Numbered from the stretch's first letter, positions 36,000 through 46,505 are shown. The stretch is 64,000 nt of DNA from Lysinibacillus sp. FJAT-14745 (GCF_001275675.1 NZ_LITM01000002.1:627059-691058), one strand, 5' to 3'. The notes: generated by a model from the letters alone, not told the origin. Numbers and translations: made by a program.

Positions 36000-36294
36000 T
36001 AGATTCTTCAGGTTTAGTTGCTCCCATCATTGTACGAGCAAGCTTAATTACGTTTTCGCCTTCCCATACCATAGCGAATACAGGACCAGAAGTGATGAAA
36101 TCAACTAATTCACCAAAGAATGGACGCTCTGCATGCTCTGCATAGTGCTTTTCTGCTAATTCTGTAGGAATTACCATCAATTTAGCACCTTTCAATACAA
36201 AACCGCGACGTTCAAAACGATCTACGATATCTCCTACTACTTGACGTTCTACGCCATCAGGCTTAACCATTAAAAAAGTTTGTTCGATTGCCAT
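35878..36294 (-). CDS. ndk: Nucleoside diphosphate kinase
   Basis: Ndk passes the gamma phosphate between nucleoside triphosphates and diphosphates. The 138-residue protein has K11, the NPGTIRGD segment (99-106) and the catalytic H117 in NIIHGSDS. The start is the ATG at 36294, preceded by AAGGAGTG; the frame is open 20 codons further without a ribosome site. The last 39 codons lie in the 124 bp repeat, so the gene is a hybrid of chromosome and element that keeps the same protein sequence. It follows hepT as in Bacillus subtilis. Confidence 0.97.
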
Positions 36295-36380
36295 GTTTAA
36301 AACACTCCTTAAATTCGTATAACAGGTTTTACACCTACCGATAAATATTAACAAAAAATGAGCATTTGTACAACAAAAAG

Positions 36381-37355
36381 CTAGAATTTACGCTTACCCA
36401 TAAATAAAGCGACATCACGTAGTTTTTTCTTGACGGGATGTTTTGGTAATGCATCTATTTCCTGTAATGCCTTTTTCAAATATTTATCACTCATTTTATT
36501 AGCTTGCTCAATCGCGTCAGATTTACGCACATACTGCAGCATATTTTGACGTTCTGCTTCTGTCAAAGTACCAGCAAATACTTTTATCAAATAAGGTTGC
36601 ATCACGGGATCATCTTTTAACAATAGAATCGGTAACGTAATATTGCCCTGCAATAAATCACTACCTGCTGGCTTCCCTAATTCTTTATCAGTTGCCATAA
36701 TATCTAAAACATCATCGATAATTTGGAAACTCATGCCCACAAAATAGCCGAAGCGTTTCAAATGTCTTACTGTTTTGGGATCGACACCTGCTGCTACTGC
36801 ACCAAGTTCACAACTAGAAGAAATCAGTAATGCCGTTTTTCGTTTGATTCGTCTAAAATAATCCTTTAATCCTTGATCTAATCTAAATTTATCTTCGATT
36901 TGAATGACTTCACCGTTACAAATTTCCACCATTGTACGCGCTAAAATTTGATGAACTAATGGGTCTTCAAGCTTTGTAATATATTCAAGTGCACGCGCAA
37001 AAATAAAATCGCCCGTGTACATTGCAACTCTATTATTCCATTGTGATTTGACAGTCGGGCGTCCTCTTCGCATATTGGAATCATCAATTACATCATCATG
37101 CACAAGTGATGCCATATGAATAAGCTCTACTGGTACGGCTACATCCTTCATTTTTTCGATATCATATTCACCAAATTTCGCGCCAAGCAACACAAAAATT
37201 GGTCGTATCCGTTTGCCACCAGCTTGCAATAAATGGAGAGAAGCATCATTGATCAAACATGAAGAAGAGTTCACTGCTTTTTCTAATTCTTTTTCAATGA
37301 TATCGATATCTGATTTCAAATCGGAATAGAGTAGTTTTAACTTCATCTTTTCCAC
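36381..37355 (-). CDS. hepT: Heptaprenyl diphosphate synthase, large catalytic subunit
   Basis: HepT (component II) extends farnesyl diphosphate with isopentenyl diphosphate to the C35 side chain of menaquinone-7, together with HepS. The two aspartate-rich motifs are [10 protein letters not shown] and IIDDVLD, with GGKRIRP near residue 48 and the KTA motif in KRKTALL. I choose the GTG at 37355, since GGGGGAAGG lies 9 bases before it; an ATG three codons later (37346) is possible. It lies 19 bases after the menG stop codon and ends upstream of ndk. Confidence 0.94.
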   Translation of the reverse strand: MEKMKLKLLYSDLKSDIDIIEKELEKAVNSSSCLINDASLHLLQAGGKRIRPIFVLLGAKFGEYDIEKMKDVAVPVELIHMASLVHDDVIDDSNMRRGRPTVKSQWNNRVAMYTGDFIFARALEYITKLEDPLVHQILARTMVEICNGEVIQIEDKFRLDQGLKDYFRRIKRKTALLISSSCELGAVAAGVDPKTVRHLKRFGYFVGMSFQIIDDVLDIMATDKELGKPAGSDLLQGNITLPILLLKDDPVMQPYLIKVFAGTLTEAERQNMLQYVRKSDAIEQANKMSDKYLKKALQEIDALPKHPVKKKLRDVALFMGKRKF

Positions 37356-37374
37356 GTGTGAAAACCTTCCCCCA

Positions 37375-38079
37375 TTAACGTACTTTTTTAAAGCCCATAT
37401 GCATTGCCGCAGCACCGCCACTGTATGCTTTATACGTTACTTTTTCTAAACCTGCCTGCTCAAACAATGCCGCTAACTTCTTCATACCTGGGAAATCATT
37501 TGCTGATTCCTGTAGCCAAGAATATTCTTTATAGCTTTTCGCAAATATTTTACCAAATATCGGCATTATATATTTAAAATAAAAACGGAATAGTTGTCGA
37601 TAGCCTGGAATTTCAGATTGAGATGTTTCTAAACAAACAACCATTCCCCCTGGTTTTACAACACGATTCATTTCCTTTAAAACTTGTAAATAATCTGGTA
37701 CATTACGAAGCCCAAAACCAATTGTTACATAATCAAAAGTATTGTCTGGGAAAGGTAACTCCATAGCATTTCCATGTATTAGTTCAATTTGTGGGTATGG
37801 CTTTACCTTTTCTTCGCCAGCCTTCAGCATGTTTTTACTAAAGTCTAACCCTTTTACTTCTCCGCCTTCACCAACTGCCTCGGCTAATGCAATTGTCCAA
37901 TCTGCCGTACCGCAGCAAACATCTAGCGCCTTCGCTCCAGGTTTTACTGCCATGTGCTTCATCGTATCATTGCGCCAGCCAACATGCATCTGGAAACTAA
38001 TAACACCATTCATTTTGTCATAGTTTTCCGAAATACTTTCAAATACTTCGTGCACGTGTTCTTCTTTCGTTTTAGCCAT
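37375..38079 (-). CDS. menG: Demethylmenaquinone methyltransferase
   Basis: MenG (UbiE family) methylates demethylmenaquinone with S-adenosylmethionine, the last step of menaquinone synthesis. The 234-residue protein carries [13 protein letters not shown] at the start, the SAM-binding [12 protein letters not shown] (about 49-60), [13 protein letters not shown] (about 114-126) and the C-terminal [11 protein letters not shown]. It lies between hepS (15 bases) and hepT, so chain synthesis and head-group methylation are co-expressed. Confidence 0.96.
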   Translation of the reverse strand: MAKTKEEHVHEVFESISENYDKMNGVISFQMHVGWRNDTMKHMAVKPGAKALDVCCGTADWTIALAEAVGEGGEVKGLDFSKNMLKAGEEKVKPYPQIELIHGNAMELPFPDNTFDYVTIGFGLRNVPDYLQVLKEMNRVVKPGGMVVCLETSQSEIPGYRQLFRFYFKYIMPIFGKIFAKSYKEYSWLQESANDFPGMKKLAALFEQAGLEKVTYKAYSGGAAAMHMGFKKVR

Positions 38080-38094
38080 TTTGAAAAACCTCTC

Positions 38095-38862
38095 TTATCC
38101 ATTAGTAGAAGCAATGGATGCCTCTACACGTGCTTGTAAAGCCTGTTTCACATCACTTTGTAAAAACGATGCATCTTCTATCACCTGTAACAGCTCTGTT
38201 TTTAATTGCACAATTTTGTCCTGTATGACGTTGCCATAGGTCGCTCCAGCAGATCTTGCACTTTCTTCGAGAACCTTACTCATTAAAGATACTTGCCCAC
38301 TTTGATATGTCGCCAATTCTCTTTCTAAACGTAAGATCAATAAGCTCTTCTCCACCATTGGAATGTAATTAGCAAAAGAATAGAGCTCAAAAAATTTTGA
38401 GATTAGTCCTGATTCAATGTTTGTTATTGAGGCAAACCATTGTTCGATTGAGCGTTTTTCCGCCTCATATACTTTAATTTGGTGTTCACAACGTGCCACA
38501 ATACCTTGCGACAAATTTCGGATCAATGCGACATTTCCCGACATCGCTAAAATCTCATAATAACGGCCACTATAAAAGTCCCCAGCTAAAACGGTTAGCT
38601 GCTGTTCTTTTGATGTGGCATTTAATTCTTTAATATGATCGTGCGCCGCTAAGGCTGCGTACACAATTCCAACAGTAATTGCAGCTTCTCTTTCTTCTTG
38701 TTGCCACTCTTCCCCATTAAAAAAAGGAACTAACAAGTAAAATAATTGATTTTCATCGAGCACAGGCAATCCTGTGTATTTTTGCAAAGTTCTATGACGA
38801 ACATCCATGAAAATCTCTGTTTTTAATTGTGCAATTGAATTTTGAATGTATGTTGCATTCAT
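38095..38862 (-). CDS. hepS: Heptaprenyl diphosphate synthase, small subunit
   Basis: HepS (component I) is the non-catalytic partner of HepT. The 255-residue, mostly helical protein shows the family features DVRHRTLQKY near 21-30, TVGIVYAALAAHDHIKE (about 73-89) and LAGDFYSGRYYEIL (about 101-114). The family evolves quickly, so synteny with menG and hepT is the strongest support. It is first in the hepS-menG-hepT unit, with a TATAAT box upstream. Confidence 0.92.
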   Translation of the reverse strand: MNATYIQNSIAQLKTEIFMDVRHRTLQKYTGLPVLDENQLFYLLVPFFNGEEWQQEEREAAITVGIVYAALAAHDHIKELNATSKEQQLTVLAGDFYSGRYYEILAMSGNVALIRNLSQGIVARCEHQIKVYEAEKRSIEQWFASITNIESGLISKFFELYSFANYIPMVEKSLLILRLERELATYQSGQVSLMSKVLEESARSAGATYGNVIQDKIVQLKTELLQVIEDASFLQSDVKQALQARVEASIASTNG

Positions 38863-38889
38863 AGACCTTACTCCATTTCACTTTCAAAT

Positions 38890-38935
38890 ACGTTAGTCAC
38901 TTCATGACCTAACGCTTGCTTACTGAGTCATTATA
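38890..38935 (-). promoter_or_regulatory. hepS promoter -10 and leader hairpin
   Basis: On the minus strand TATAAT (38930-38935) lies about 70 bases before hepS. The following leader can form a hairpin with CGTTAG and CTAACG arms at 38890-38915. The -35 box is weak. Confidence 0.5.
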
Positions 38936-39142
38936 GCATATGCGACGATTCGGAATAAAAAATTTTTGCTTTATTCAACATGATAGGCAGAAGAGCTTCC
39001 TCGTTAAAAAACGTAAGAAATCCAACTGCCTGAGCGTAAACATTACTAAGTTTTACACATCTAGTCGATTTATATGTGCCATCACTAATTTGCATAGACA
39101 CGAAACCATTCATAATGCACTTCTGAATGGTATTTTTCTCTA

Positions 39143-39361
39143 TTACTTTTTAGCTTCGCTATTTATAACACCGTGAGCTGTATGAATCTGTGCTTTCCCA
39201 CGAATTTTCATGGCTGATGTATGTTCGGTAAATTGAGCAATCATAACTTCGCCTGCATCTAATTTTTCAGAATGATGGAACTTTGTATCTGTACCTCGTG
39301 TTAAACCGATTACATGCACGCCATCTTCCTCTGCTTGAATAACAATATAATCTTGCGCCAT
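39143..39361 (-). CDS. mtrB: Tryptophan RNA-binding attenuation protein (TRAP)
   Basis: TRAP is an 11-subunit ring that binds tryptophan and (G/U)AG repeats in RNA, repressing trp genes. The 72-residue sequence is unmistakable: [32 protein letters not shown] and [14 protein letters not shown], which includes the RNA-contacting K and R in KIRGK. As in Bacillus subtilis it follows folE (mtrA). Its usual target, a trp operon, is not in its expected place inside the aro cluster of this window. Confidence 0.96.
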   Translation of the reverse strand: MAQDYIVIQAEEDGVHVIGLTRGTDTKFHHSEKLDAGEVMIAQFTEHTSAMKIRGKAQIHTAHGVINSEAKK

Positions 39362-39425
39362 TGTCTGTACACTCCCTTAAATCCGACAAATTCTTAGTCC
39401 ATCATAACATAATTAGACATGCAAT

Positions 39426-39995
39426 TTAAGACATTTGAATAAATGATAAAACTTCTCTACGTTTTACTTCATCTTCTTCGTAAATGCCACGTGCAACCGA
39501 TGTCACAGTTTTAGATCCTGGCTTTTTAAGTCCTCGCATAGTCATGCACATATGCTCCGCCTCTATCACTACATAAACACCTTTCGGAGAGAGCATTTCC
39601 ATAATCGTCTCTGCCACTGAAGAAGTAATACGTTCTTGTAATTGCGGACGACGAGCAATGGTTTCTACTGCACGTCCTAATTTACTTAGTCCAGCAACAA
39701 CGCCATCATTTGGTATGTATGCGACATGAGCTTTCCCATAAAAAGGAACTAAATGATGCTCACACATCGAATAAAACGGAATGTCCTTTACAAGTACTAA
39801 TTCCTCATGATCTTCATGAAACACTGTTTTAAAATAATCTTTCGCGTCTTCATGTAAGCCACTAAACATTTCCGCATACATTTTTGCTACACGTTTCGGT
39901 GTATCGAGTAAACCTTCACGATTTACATCTTCGCCTACCGCCTCTAAAATCATTTTTACTGCTTCTTCTATTTTCAATAAATCAACATTCGACAT
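39426..39995 (-). CDS. folE: GTP cyclohydrolase I
   Basis: FolE (MtrA) opens GTP to 7,8-dihydroneopterin triphosphate, the first step of folate synthesis. Key segments are [19 protein letters not shown] with the zinc-binding Cys and His (about 109-127), LSKLGRAVE and the second zinc Cys in HMCMTMRG. The start is the ATG at 39995 with GGAGGG 9 bases upstream, giving 189 residues; the open frame upstream has no ribosome site. It lies 64 bases before mtrB. Confidence 0.96.
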   Translation of the reverse strand: MSNVDLLKIEEAVKMILEAVGEDVNREGLLDTPKRVAKMYAEMFSGLHEDAKDYFKTVFHEDHEELVLVKDIPFYSMCEHHLVPFYGKAHVAYIPNDGVVAGLSKLGRAVETIARRPQLQERITSSVAETIMEMLSPKGVYVVIEAEHMCMTMRGLKKPGSKTVTSVARGIYEEDEVKRREVLSFIQMS

Positions 39996-40158
39996 CCGTA
40001 AAAACCCTCCTGCGTATCTATACATTACACATTTCTTTATGCATCGTAGCATATCCAAAAGGTAAGCGCAAAACGACTTACTTGATTCAAAAGAAATTCA
40101 ACGTTATATGAGCAAAATAGTCACTTAACGCTTTCTAATTAAGGCATATATTATTTAT

Positions 40159-40440
40159 TATGGCTCATCACAATTACGTCAGATTGATTTCAGTTCCGGC
40201 TAGACGATTTCCTGGGGCGTCGGGGCAACAAATGTTTTCTGTGCGAAAGCGAAGTGTCAGCAACGAATGTTTTCTGTGCGAAAGCGAAGTGTCAGCAACG
40301 AATGTTTTCTGTGCGAAAGCGAAGCGTCAGCAACGACAGGATGGTGGTCACGAAGGCGTTATCACAGGACGTGATGGTTTTAGCCTTCGTTCCTCTATTG
40401 CTATTCCCCTAGGAGTCACCAAGCCTCCACTCCAATCAAC
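40159..40440. repeat. Intergenic repeat, family A, with three 35 bp tandem units
   Basis: The left edge is TTGATTTCAGTTCCGGC and the right edge is CACTCCAATCAACTA. Inside are three consecutive 35 bp units (40231-40265, 40266-40300, 40301-40335), each with GCGAAAGCGAAG(T/C)GTCAGC. The units differ at a single base position. A segment with CGAAGGCGTTATCACAGG follows. An open frame over it is only a consequence of the repeats. Confidence 0.75.
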
Positions 40441-40596
40441 TAATTTTATGATATATCTTTTAACAAAGGCATTCCAACTTTTAGTGTTGTACCTAAATTG
40501 TGCATATTTTATCTATAATGCTTGCACTTACGTTTATTGTATCTTTCTATGTACCCTTACCTTCTTTAGCAACGTGCGAAATTCTCAAAAAAGAAG

Positions 40597-40639
40597 TTAA
40601 AAAGAGCAGCCTCCATGTTCGTTTACATGAAGACTGCCC
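40597..40639 (-). terminator. Intrinsic terminator of hbs
   Basis: GGGCAGTCTTCATGT pairs with ACATGGAGGCTGCTC and is followed on the minus strand by TTTTTAAC. Confidence 0.85.
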
Positions 40640-40660
40640 TATGTAACTACTAGACGTGTA

Positions 40661-40933
40661 TTATTTTACAGCATCTTTAAGCGCTTTACCTGGTTTGAAA
40701 GCAGGTACCTTGCTAGCAGCGATTTCGATTTCTTTACCAGTTTGTGGGTTACGACCTTTACGAGCCGCACGTTCACGTACTTCAAAGTTACCAAAACCAA
40801 TTAATTGTACTTTGTCACCCTTTGCAAGAGCATCTTGAATTGTATCAAATACAGCTTCAACTGCTTTAGAAGCGTCTTTTTTAGAAAGACCTGCAGCTTC
40901 AGCAACAGAGTTTACTAATTCTGTTTTATTCAC
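40661..40933 (-). CDS. hbs: DNA-binding protein HU
   Basis: HU is the main nucleoid-associated protein; it binds and bends DNA as a dimer. The 90 residues include [41 protein letters not shown] (DNA-binding arm) and a lysine-rich end. The start is the GTG at 40933: the AGGAGG site lies 8 bases before it, and the resulting MNKTEL start matches HBsu exactly. An earlier GTG at 40942 overlaps the ribosome site. It lies upstream of folE and downstream of spoIVA, as in Bacillus subtilis. Confidence 0.97.
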   Translation of the reverse strand: MNKTELVNSVAEAAGLSKKDASKAVEAVFDTIQDALAKGDKVQLIGFGNFEVRERAARKGRNPQTGKEIEIAASKVPAFKPGKALKDAVK

Positions 40934-41053
40934 ACCATTCACCTCCTCTCAAAGGGTCATGAACCAATTCTGTAAAAAGATTAACACATAGAAAACCGCT
41001 ACGCAACTGTATTCATTCATGATTATAACCAAAAAATACGTTTTTCACCCAAA

Positions 41054-41098
41054 AAACAAAAATAACAGGACTTTTCGCATAAGAACGAATAGCCCTGT
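41054..41098 (-). terminator. Intrinsic terminator of spoIVA
   Basis: ACAGGGCTATTCG pairs with CGAAAAGTCCTGT and is followed on the minus strand by TATTTTTGTTTTTT. Confidence 0.8.
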
Positions 41099-41132
41099 GA
41101 TAATTTTTTGCGCTTTATTTTTCATTTTTTTA

Positions 41133-42611
41133 CTACAAAATAAATGTAACTAATCCTCTATCACCTTCGTTCACCATACGTTCAATTGTTTGTCGCATCC
41201 GTTTTTTGGCCGTAGATGGAACGGCATCCATTTTATAGCGTATTCCTTCTTTTAACACTTCATGTAGCGGAGTTCCAAAAAGCTGTGTGTTCCATAAAGC
41301 GTCACGATCATGTAAATAAGCATGATTTAAATCCTTAAGCAATTGTTGACTATGGAATTCAGAGCCAATTAGTGGCGCAAATTCTGATTCCATATCTACA
41401 CGAATGATATGATATGATGGCGCTTTTGCCTTCATACGCACACCATAAAAATTATTTTGTTTAATGAGCTCTGGTGCTGTTGGCTCAAACTCCTGCATCA
41501 TCGGCAATGTTACACCATAACCAGTCGAATCTGCTTGACTAATAGCATTTTTAAAGCGTTTTTGCGCCTCTTTTGCTTCTGCTGCCTCTTTAATAAAGAG
41601 TAGCCAATCTCGCTTCGTCTCAATTGGCTCATCTAGCCATTCATTGCAAACCGACTTATATAGCTCACTTTGTAATGACACTCGAATGACCGCGGTCCCA
41701 ACACCAGCATCCACATGTACCACTTCACTTTGGTCAATAAAATCAATGGCTTTAAAGGCATCTGACGCCTGCTGTACATCCCTAATTTTCATAACAGATG
41801 ACAACACTTCTTCCATCGAATCAATTAATGCAACATTCAATGGGTGTGTTGCATCTAAAACATCTAACCAATCTGGTTTTTCCACCTCAATTGTTCGAAC
41901 TGGAAATTCAAATAATGCCTCTTGCAAAATATACTGAATATCAGATGCACGCATTTGATCGATTGAAGTAGCAATTACTGGAACATTATAGCGCTCAAAT
42001 AGCTCATTTCGAAGCTGTACCGTTTCCTCTCGCGCTGGCATTTGGCAATTTAATACAACAACAAAAGGTTTTCCAATTTCCATTAATTGCTCTACAATTT
42101 CCTCTTCAGCCTTCTCTGCCGCACGGCGACTTATGCCATTTACCGTGCCATCTGTTGTTACAACAATTCCTATATTAGCATGGTCACGAATAACTTTATC
42201 TGTGCCTATTTTCGCTGCTTCTTGGAAAGGGATAGGCTCTGTATGCCAAGGTGTATGCACATATTTTGGCCCGTTTTCATCCTCATAGCCCTTAGTACCT
42301 TCAATGATATAACCAACGCAATCTGCTAAACGAATTTGGAACGTCATTTCATCATCACCGACCGCAATACGTGTTGCTTGGGCAGGCACAAACTTCGGCT
42401 CAGCAGTCATAATGACTGGCCCCGGCGAGCTTTGTGGCAACTCGTCTTGTGCACGCATTCTTTCTGTATCATCCACAATATTTGGTAACACGACCGCTTC
42501 CATAACCTTTTTTACAAATGTAGATTTACCTACACGTACTGGACCGACAACACCAATATAAACATCGCCATTTGTGCGCTCTGCAATTTCTCTAAATACT
42601 GCTTCACTCAA
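41133..42611 (-). CDS. spoIVA: Stage IV sporulation protein A (coat morphogenetic ATPase)
   Basis: SpoIVA polymerises on the forespore surface with ATP and forms the base layer of the spore coat; it is also needed for cortex formation. The 492-residue protein has the Walker A segment GPVRVGKST (23-31), a DCVGYIIEGTKGYED region near 100 and a highly conserved C-terminal end (GDRGLVTFIL). The start is TTG at 42611 with AAAGGAGG 8 bases upstream. Its presence shows that the organism makes endospores. Confidence 0.97.
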   Translation of the reverse strand: MSEAVFREIAERTNGDVYIGVVGPVRVGKSTFVKKVMEAVVLPNIVDDTERMRAQDELPQSSPGPVIMTAEPKFVPAQATRIAVGDDEMTFQIRLADCVGYIIEGTKGYEDENGPKYVHTPWHTEPIPFQEAAKIGTDKVIRDHANIGIVVTTDGTVNGISRRAAEKAEEEIVEQLMEIGKPFVVVLNCQMPAREETVQLRNELFERYNVPVIATSIDQMRASDIQYILQEALFEFPVRTIEVEKPDWLDVLDATHPLNVALIDSMEEVLSSVMKIRDVQQASDAFKAIDFIDQSEVVHVDAGVGTAVIRVSLQSELYKSVCNEWLDEPIETKRDWLLFIKEAAEAKEAQKRFKNAISQADSTGYGVTLPMMQEFEPTAPELIKQNNFYGVRMKAKAPSYHIIRVDMESEFAPLIGSEFHSQQLLKDLNHAYLHDRDALWNTQLFGTPLHEVLKEGIRYKMDAVPSTAKKRMRQTIERMVNEGDRGLVTFIL

Positions 42612-42665
42612 GGTTTCTGCCTCCTTTATCTACGCTTTTTCACTATATGCGAGCGGTTAGATAAA

Positions 42666-42697
42666 TATGAAAAGCCCCTCACAAATGTAAGGGGCTT
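42666..42697 (-). terminator. Intrinsic terminator of yphF
   Basis: AAGCCCCT and AGGGGCTT pair around a 10-base loop and are followed on the minus strand by TTTCATATTT. Confidence 0.7.
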
Positions 42698-42702
42698 ATT
42701 GT

Positions 42703-43494
42703 CTAATCTTTTTTAGTTTTGGATTCAGACTCTTGAATTGCTTTTTCTCTAGCTTTTTCTCTAGCTTTTTTTGCATCACTATTATAGGCGTCCATAAAAT
42801 AAATTGGCTCACCTTTTTCATCTACTGTATATGGTATAGAATAAGCTGGTACTACTGGATATTTATCAACAAGTAGCTGACGAATATCATCTCCTGGCTT
42901 AACATCAGGCTTGTCTTCTTTTAGTAGTTGACCTAAGTCGATGGAATAGTCGACATGCATTTCGCCATCGCCTGTCATAAATATTGGTAATTCGGTACCA
43001 GAATAGGGGCTTTTCACAGTTACATCTGTTTTATAGCCCAAATCTTCAAAGTTAATTTGATATACATTATCTGAAGTTGCACCTTTTATCGGTAAATATT
43101 GGGTAGAAAGTTTACGAATATTAATTTCTCGAATTCGCTCTGCAGCATTTAAATCTACCAATTTTACTTTCGCTTCATTCTCAGGATCCCAAATAATATA
43201 CTGGAAAATTCCACCCTTTTCATAAGCGTTCCCTGGTATTTGTGCAAGATATTTAGGCATTAGTTTTTCAAAATCAATTAAATATTTTATATATAAATCT
43301 GTATCTAGCTCGCTATTTTTAATTGGAACTAGTCCACCAGTTGCTTCACGGTATTCATCAACCGCACGCTGAACCGCAGCTAATTGGTCAGTATCAGGCA
43401 CTAATTTTGCCCTTTTTTCGTCTTCTGGATATGCACAACCTACTAGAAGTACGGCGGTTACTATTACCAAAAGAAAAGCACTTAGTTTTTTCAT
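42703..43494 (-). CDS. yphF: YphF-like lipoprotein
   Basis: A 263-residue lipoprotein with signal peptide 1-19 and lipobox LVGC (C20). The rest is a soluble alpha/beta protein with a lysine-rich end (KKAREKAREKAIQE). It lies between yphE and spoIVA, where Bacillus subtilis has YphF, and is therefore assigned by synteny and type. It would be tethered to the outer face of the membrane, possibly of the forespore. The function is unknown. Confidence 0.75.
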   Translation of the reverse strand: MKKLSAFLLVIVTAVLLVGCAYPEDEKRAKLVPDTDQLAAVQRAVDEYREATGGLVPIKNSELDTDLYIKYLIDFEKLMPKYLAQIPGNAYEKGGIFQYIIWDPENEAKVKLVDLNAAERIREINIRKLSTQYLPIKGATSDNVYQINFEDLGYKTDVTVKSPYSGTELPIFMTGDGEMHVDYSIDLGQLLKEDKPDVKPGDDIRQLLVDKYPVVPAYSIPYTVDEKGEPIYFMDAYNSDAKKAREKAREKAIQESESKTKKD

Positions 43495-43516
43495 GTTACT
43501 TCCACCTCATCATTTT

Positions 43517-43729
43517 TTATGCTGGCCATGTAGCTACAATTAGTACCATTAAAAATGTGCCAAGTCCAAATAGTATGTATGCAATTAAATTTACGATTGT
43601 ACGTAAAAAAACGTTCGAAACCTTATTACGAGCTAAATAAATTAAACCGACAGATATAATCATAAAGCCGATACAATAAAATGATACCCACATTACATCA
43701 AGCGCAGGCAAATGTTCTAACGGACCCAT
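43517..43729 (-). CDS. yphE: DUF2768 small membrane protein YphE
   Basis: A 70-residue protein with two membrane helices (about 13-31 and 43-67) separated by a short basic loop (ARNKVSNVFLR). Size, composition and position between gpsA and yphF match YphE (DUF2768) of Bacillus subtilis. A GGTGG-type ribosome site precedes the ATG at 43729. It is probably co-transcribed with yphF, 22 bases downstream. Function unknown. Confidence 0.75.
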   Translation of the reverse strand: MGPLEHLPALDVMWVSFYCIGFMIISVGLIYLARNKVSNVFLRTIVNLIAYILFGLGTFLMVLIVATWPA

Positions 43730-43806
43730 TCAAGACAACCACCTTTCTTCAACGTCACAAAACAATCAAAGTATATTATACTATGTGCTTTCGCTAAAAA
43801 GAAATA

Positions 43807-43908
43807 GTTGTCCAATAACTATCATCAAATGGACAACCTTTATAAAATAAATATTCAATTAATAGCGCACAATAAGGCGTCTCAGCTATTCCCTGAGACC
43901 ACCTTATT
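43807..43908 (-). terminator. Two hairpins downstream of gpsA
   Basis: AATAAGG-GTCTCAG pairs with CTGAGAC-CCTTATT at 43871-43908. GTTGTCC pairs with GGACAAC at 43807-43836 and is followed by TATTTCTTTTT. Together they may end the gpsA transcript. Confidence 0.5.
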
Positions 43909-43983
43909 TATGTCCATTTTATGACAAAACTAATCAAATAGATTAGGTATATTGATTAACCTTATTTATCCATTTTTATTAAT

Positions 43984-45000
43984 TTAGTATATCATGTCAT
44001 CGATTTCTCGCTTTTTCATACGCATCATTAATGCATCAACCGCCACTTTCGGTTCTATATCACTAAATAGAACACTATAAAGTGCCGTAGTTATTGGCAT
44101 AGCAACATCATGTTTCTCTGCTAGTTGATAGGCAGCTTTTGTTGTGCGTACCCCTTCAACAACCATGCCCATTTGTTCAAGCACCTCTGGCAGTTTCATT
44201 CCTTGCCCTAGTAAATTACCTGCGCGCCAATTACGAGAGTGCACACTTGTACATGTGACAATTAAGTCCCCCATACCTGTAAGTCCTGAGAATGTAAATG
44301 GATTTCCTCCCATTTTAACACCCAAACGTGAAATTTCAGCCAACCCTCGCGTAATAAGTGCAGCTTTGGCATTATCACCATAATTTAAGCCGTCAGAAAT
44401 ACCTGCAGCTAATGCGATAACGTTTTTTAATGCGCCACCTATTTCTACGCCTATCACATCTTTGTTTGTGTAGACACGGAAAAATTGGTTCATAAATAAA
44501 TCCTGCACTTTTTCTGCAGCTTCAATGTTTGCACAAGCTGCTGTAACAGTTGTCGGGTGATGTAAGACAACTTCCTCTGCATGACTTGGTCCTGAAAGCA
44601 CAACAACTTCTTCGACAAATTCAGGTGGTAAACTTTCTACTAAAATTTCTGAAATTCGTTTCAACGTATCTGGTTCAATACCCTTCGATACATGAACAAA
44701 CAGTACTTTTTTATCGAGTGTTGCGATCATTTTTTCACATACTTCTCGAATAGCCTTAGTAGGCACGGCTACGACAATTATCTCAGAATGAGCAACGGCC
44801 TTAGCAATATCGCTTGTCGCATACAAATTTGTCGGTAACACCGTTTCAGGTAAATACTTCCTATTTGTATGCAGGTTATTAATTTCTTCAGCTTGATCTG
44901 TTCGATGAGTCCATAGAAGTGTATCATGCCCATTTTCTGCAAGCACCATCGCAAGCGCTGAACCCCATGAGCCTGCCCCTAACACACAAACTTTTTCCAT
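43984..45000 (-). CDS. gpsA: Glycerol-3-phosphate dehydrogenase [NAD(P)+]
   Basis: GpsA reduces dihydroxyacetone phosphate to sn-glycerol 3-phosphate, the backbone for membrane phospholipids. The 338-residue protein begins with the nucleotide motif VLGAGSWGSALA (6-17). It has HVSKGIE (about 104-110), GPSHAEEV, the catalytic lysine in GGALKNVIALAAG (about 188-200), and TFSGLTGMGDLIVTCTS. Synteny der-gpsA-yphE matches Bacillus subtilis. The product feeds PlsY, whose gene lies at 55.7 kb. Confidence 0.97.
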   Translation of the reverse strand: MEKVCVLGAGSWGSALAMVLAENGHDTLLWTHRTDQAEEINNLHTNRKYLPETVLPTNLYATSDIAKAVAHSEIIVVAVPTKAIREVCEKMIATLDKKVLFVHVSKGIEPDTLKRISEILVESLPPEFVEEVVVLSGPSHAEEVVLHHPTTVTAACANIEAAEKVQDLFMNQFFRVYTNKDVIGVEIGGALKNVIALAAGISDGLNYGDNAKAALITRGLAEISRLGVKMGGNPFTFSGLTGMGDLIVTCTSVHSRNWRAGNLLGQGMKLPEVLEQMGMVVEGVRTTKAAYQLAEKHDVAMPITTALYSVLFSDIEPKVAVDALMMRMKKREIDDMIY

Positions 45001-45136
45001 TCAAAAACCTCCCTTGTTTAGAAAAGACAATTCACTCATATTAGTTTCAAAAAATGCTAGAGAAAGGCTTACAACAGTAAGGCTTTCAAAGCAATCTTAT
45101 AGTAGACTTTAGAAAAATTGTTCTTTCCTCTCTTGT

Positions 45137-45174
45137 AAAAAGACGCCACCCAACAAGTATTGTCGGGTTGGCGT
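45137..45174 (-). terminator. Intrinsic terminator of der
   Basis: ACGCCAACCCGACAA pairs with TTGTTGGGTGGCGT and is followed on the minus strand by CTTTTTAC. Confidence 0.85.
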
Positions 45175-45194
45175 ATTGTATGTGTATATTTTTC

Positions 45195-46505
45195 CTAAGC
45201 ACGAGCACGGGAAATTAAACGAATTGGCGTTCCTTCAAAATCAAATGTTTCTCGAATACGATTTTCTAAAAATCGTTCATAAGAGAAATGCATTAGCTCT
45301 GGCTCATTAACAAACACCACAAAAGTAGGTGGCTGTATCGCAACTTGGGTAGCATAGTAGATGCGAAGACGGCGGCCTTTATCAGCTGGTGCTGGGTTAC
45401 GTGCCACCGCATCCTCAATCACTTCATTAAGGATAGATGATTGAATACGCATTGCATGGTTTTCACTTACACGTTGTACAATCGGCAAAATTTGATGTAC
45501 ACGCTGCTTTGTATTGGCTGATACAAAAATAATTGGCGCATAGTCTAAGAATAAGAAATGCTCGCGAATTTGCTGTGTAAAGACGTTCATTGTTTTTTCG
45601 TCTTTTTCAATAGCATCCCATTTATTAACAACGATAACAATAGCTTTTCCAGCTTCATGCGCATAGCCTGCAATTTTTTTATCTTGTTCTTGAATGCCTT
45701 CTTCAGCATTTAGAACGACTAAAACAACATCAGAGCGTTCAATTGCACGTAACGCACGTAAGACAGAATATTTCTCTGTCGTTTCGTATACTTTCCCTTT
45801 TTTACGCATACCTGCAGTATCTATAATGACATATTCCTGATCATCATACTCATAAGGCGTGTCAATAGCATCTCGAGTAGTACCTGCGATATTACTAACA
45901 ATAACGCGGTCTTGGCCTAAAAATGCATTTACCAATGAAGATTTTCCAACATTTGGACGACCGATTAACGAGAATTTAATGACCTCGTCTCCATATTGTT
46001 CTTCATCTTCCTTAGGGAAATGTACTGCACATTCGTCCAATAAATCCCCTAAGCCTAAGCCGTGAGAACCAGAAATTGGCCAAGGCTCACCAAAACCAAG
46101 CGCATAGAAATCATAAATCATCTCACGCATATCCGGGTTATCAATTTTATTCACTGCTAATACGACCGGTTTTTTTGTTTTGTATAAAATTTTAGCAACT
46201 TGCTCATCAGCAGCTGTTACACCTTCACGACCATTTGTCATAAAGATTATAACGTCCGCTTCATCAATGGCTATTTCTGCTTGTTGACGAATTTGCTCTA
46301 AAAACGGCTCGTCCCCAATCTCAATACCACCTGTATCAATAATATTAAAATCATGTGTTAACCACTCTGCCGAACTATAAATACGGTCGCGTGTAACTCC
46401 TGGAATATCTTCCACAATCGATACACGTTCTCCAACGATACGATTAAAAATCGTCGACTTACCTACGTTCGGACGACCTACGATGGCTACTACTGGTTTC
46501 GTCAT
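45195..46505 (-). CDS. der: Ribosome-assembly GTPase Der (EngA)
   Basis: Der has two GTPase domains in tandem and is essential for 50S ribosome assembly. The first P-loop is GRPNVGKST (10-18) with DTGG at about 57-60 and NKID near 118; the second is [10 protein letters not shown] near 182 with DTAGM and NKWD. A KH-like domain fills the last 85 residues (APIIFVSA onward). The length of 436 equals that of Bacillus subtilis Der. Confidence 0.97.
   Translation of the reverse strand: MTKPVVAIVGRPNVGKSTIFNRIVGERVSIVEDIPGVTRDRIYSSAEWLTHDFNIIDTGGIEIGDEPFLEQIRQQAEIAIDEADVIIFMTNGREGVTAADEQVAKILYKTKKPVVLAVNKIDNPDMREMIYDFYALGFGEPWPISGSHGLGLGDLLDECAVHFPKEDEEQYGDEVIKFSLIGRPNVGKSSLVNAFLGQDRVIVSNIAGTTRDAIDTPYEYDDQEYVIIDTAGMRKKGKVYETTEKYSVLRALRAIERSDVVLVVLNAEEGIQEQDKKIAGYAHEAGKAIVIVVNKWDAIEKDEKTMNVFTQQIREHFLFLDYAPIIFVSANTKQRVHQILPIVQRVSENHAMRIQSSILNEVIEDAVARNPAPADKGRRLRIYYATQVAIQPPTFVVFVNEPELMHFSYERFLENRIRETFDFEGTPIRLISRARA

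Noticed and set aside
40231-40335. Possible CRISPR array from regular 35 bp repeats
   Set aside because: The units are directly adjacent with no unique spacers, and no cas genes are in the window.
40160-40600. Open frame of 146 codons beside folE
   Set aside because: It runs over the family A tandem repeats, has no ribosome site and its peptide simply repeats with the DNA units.
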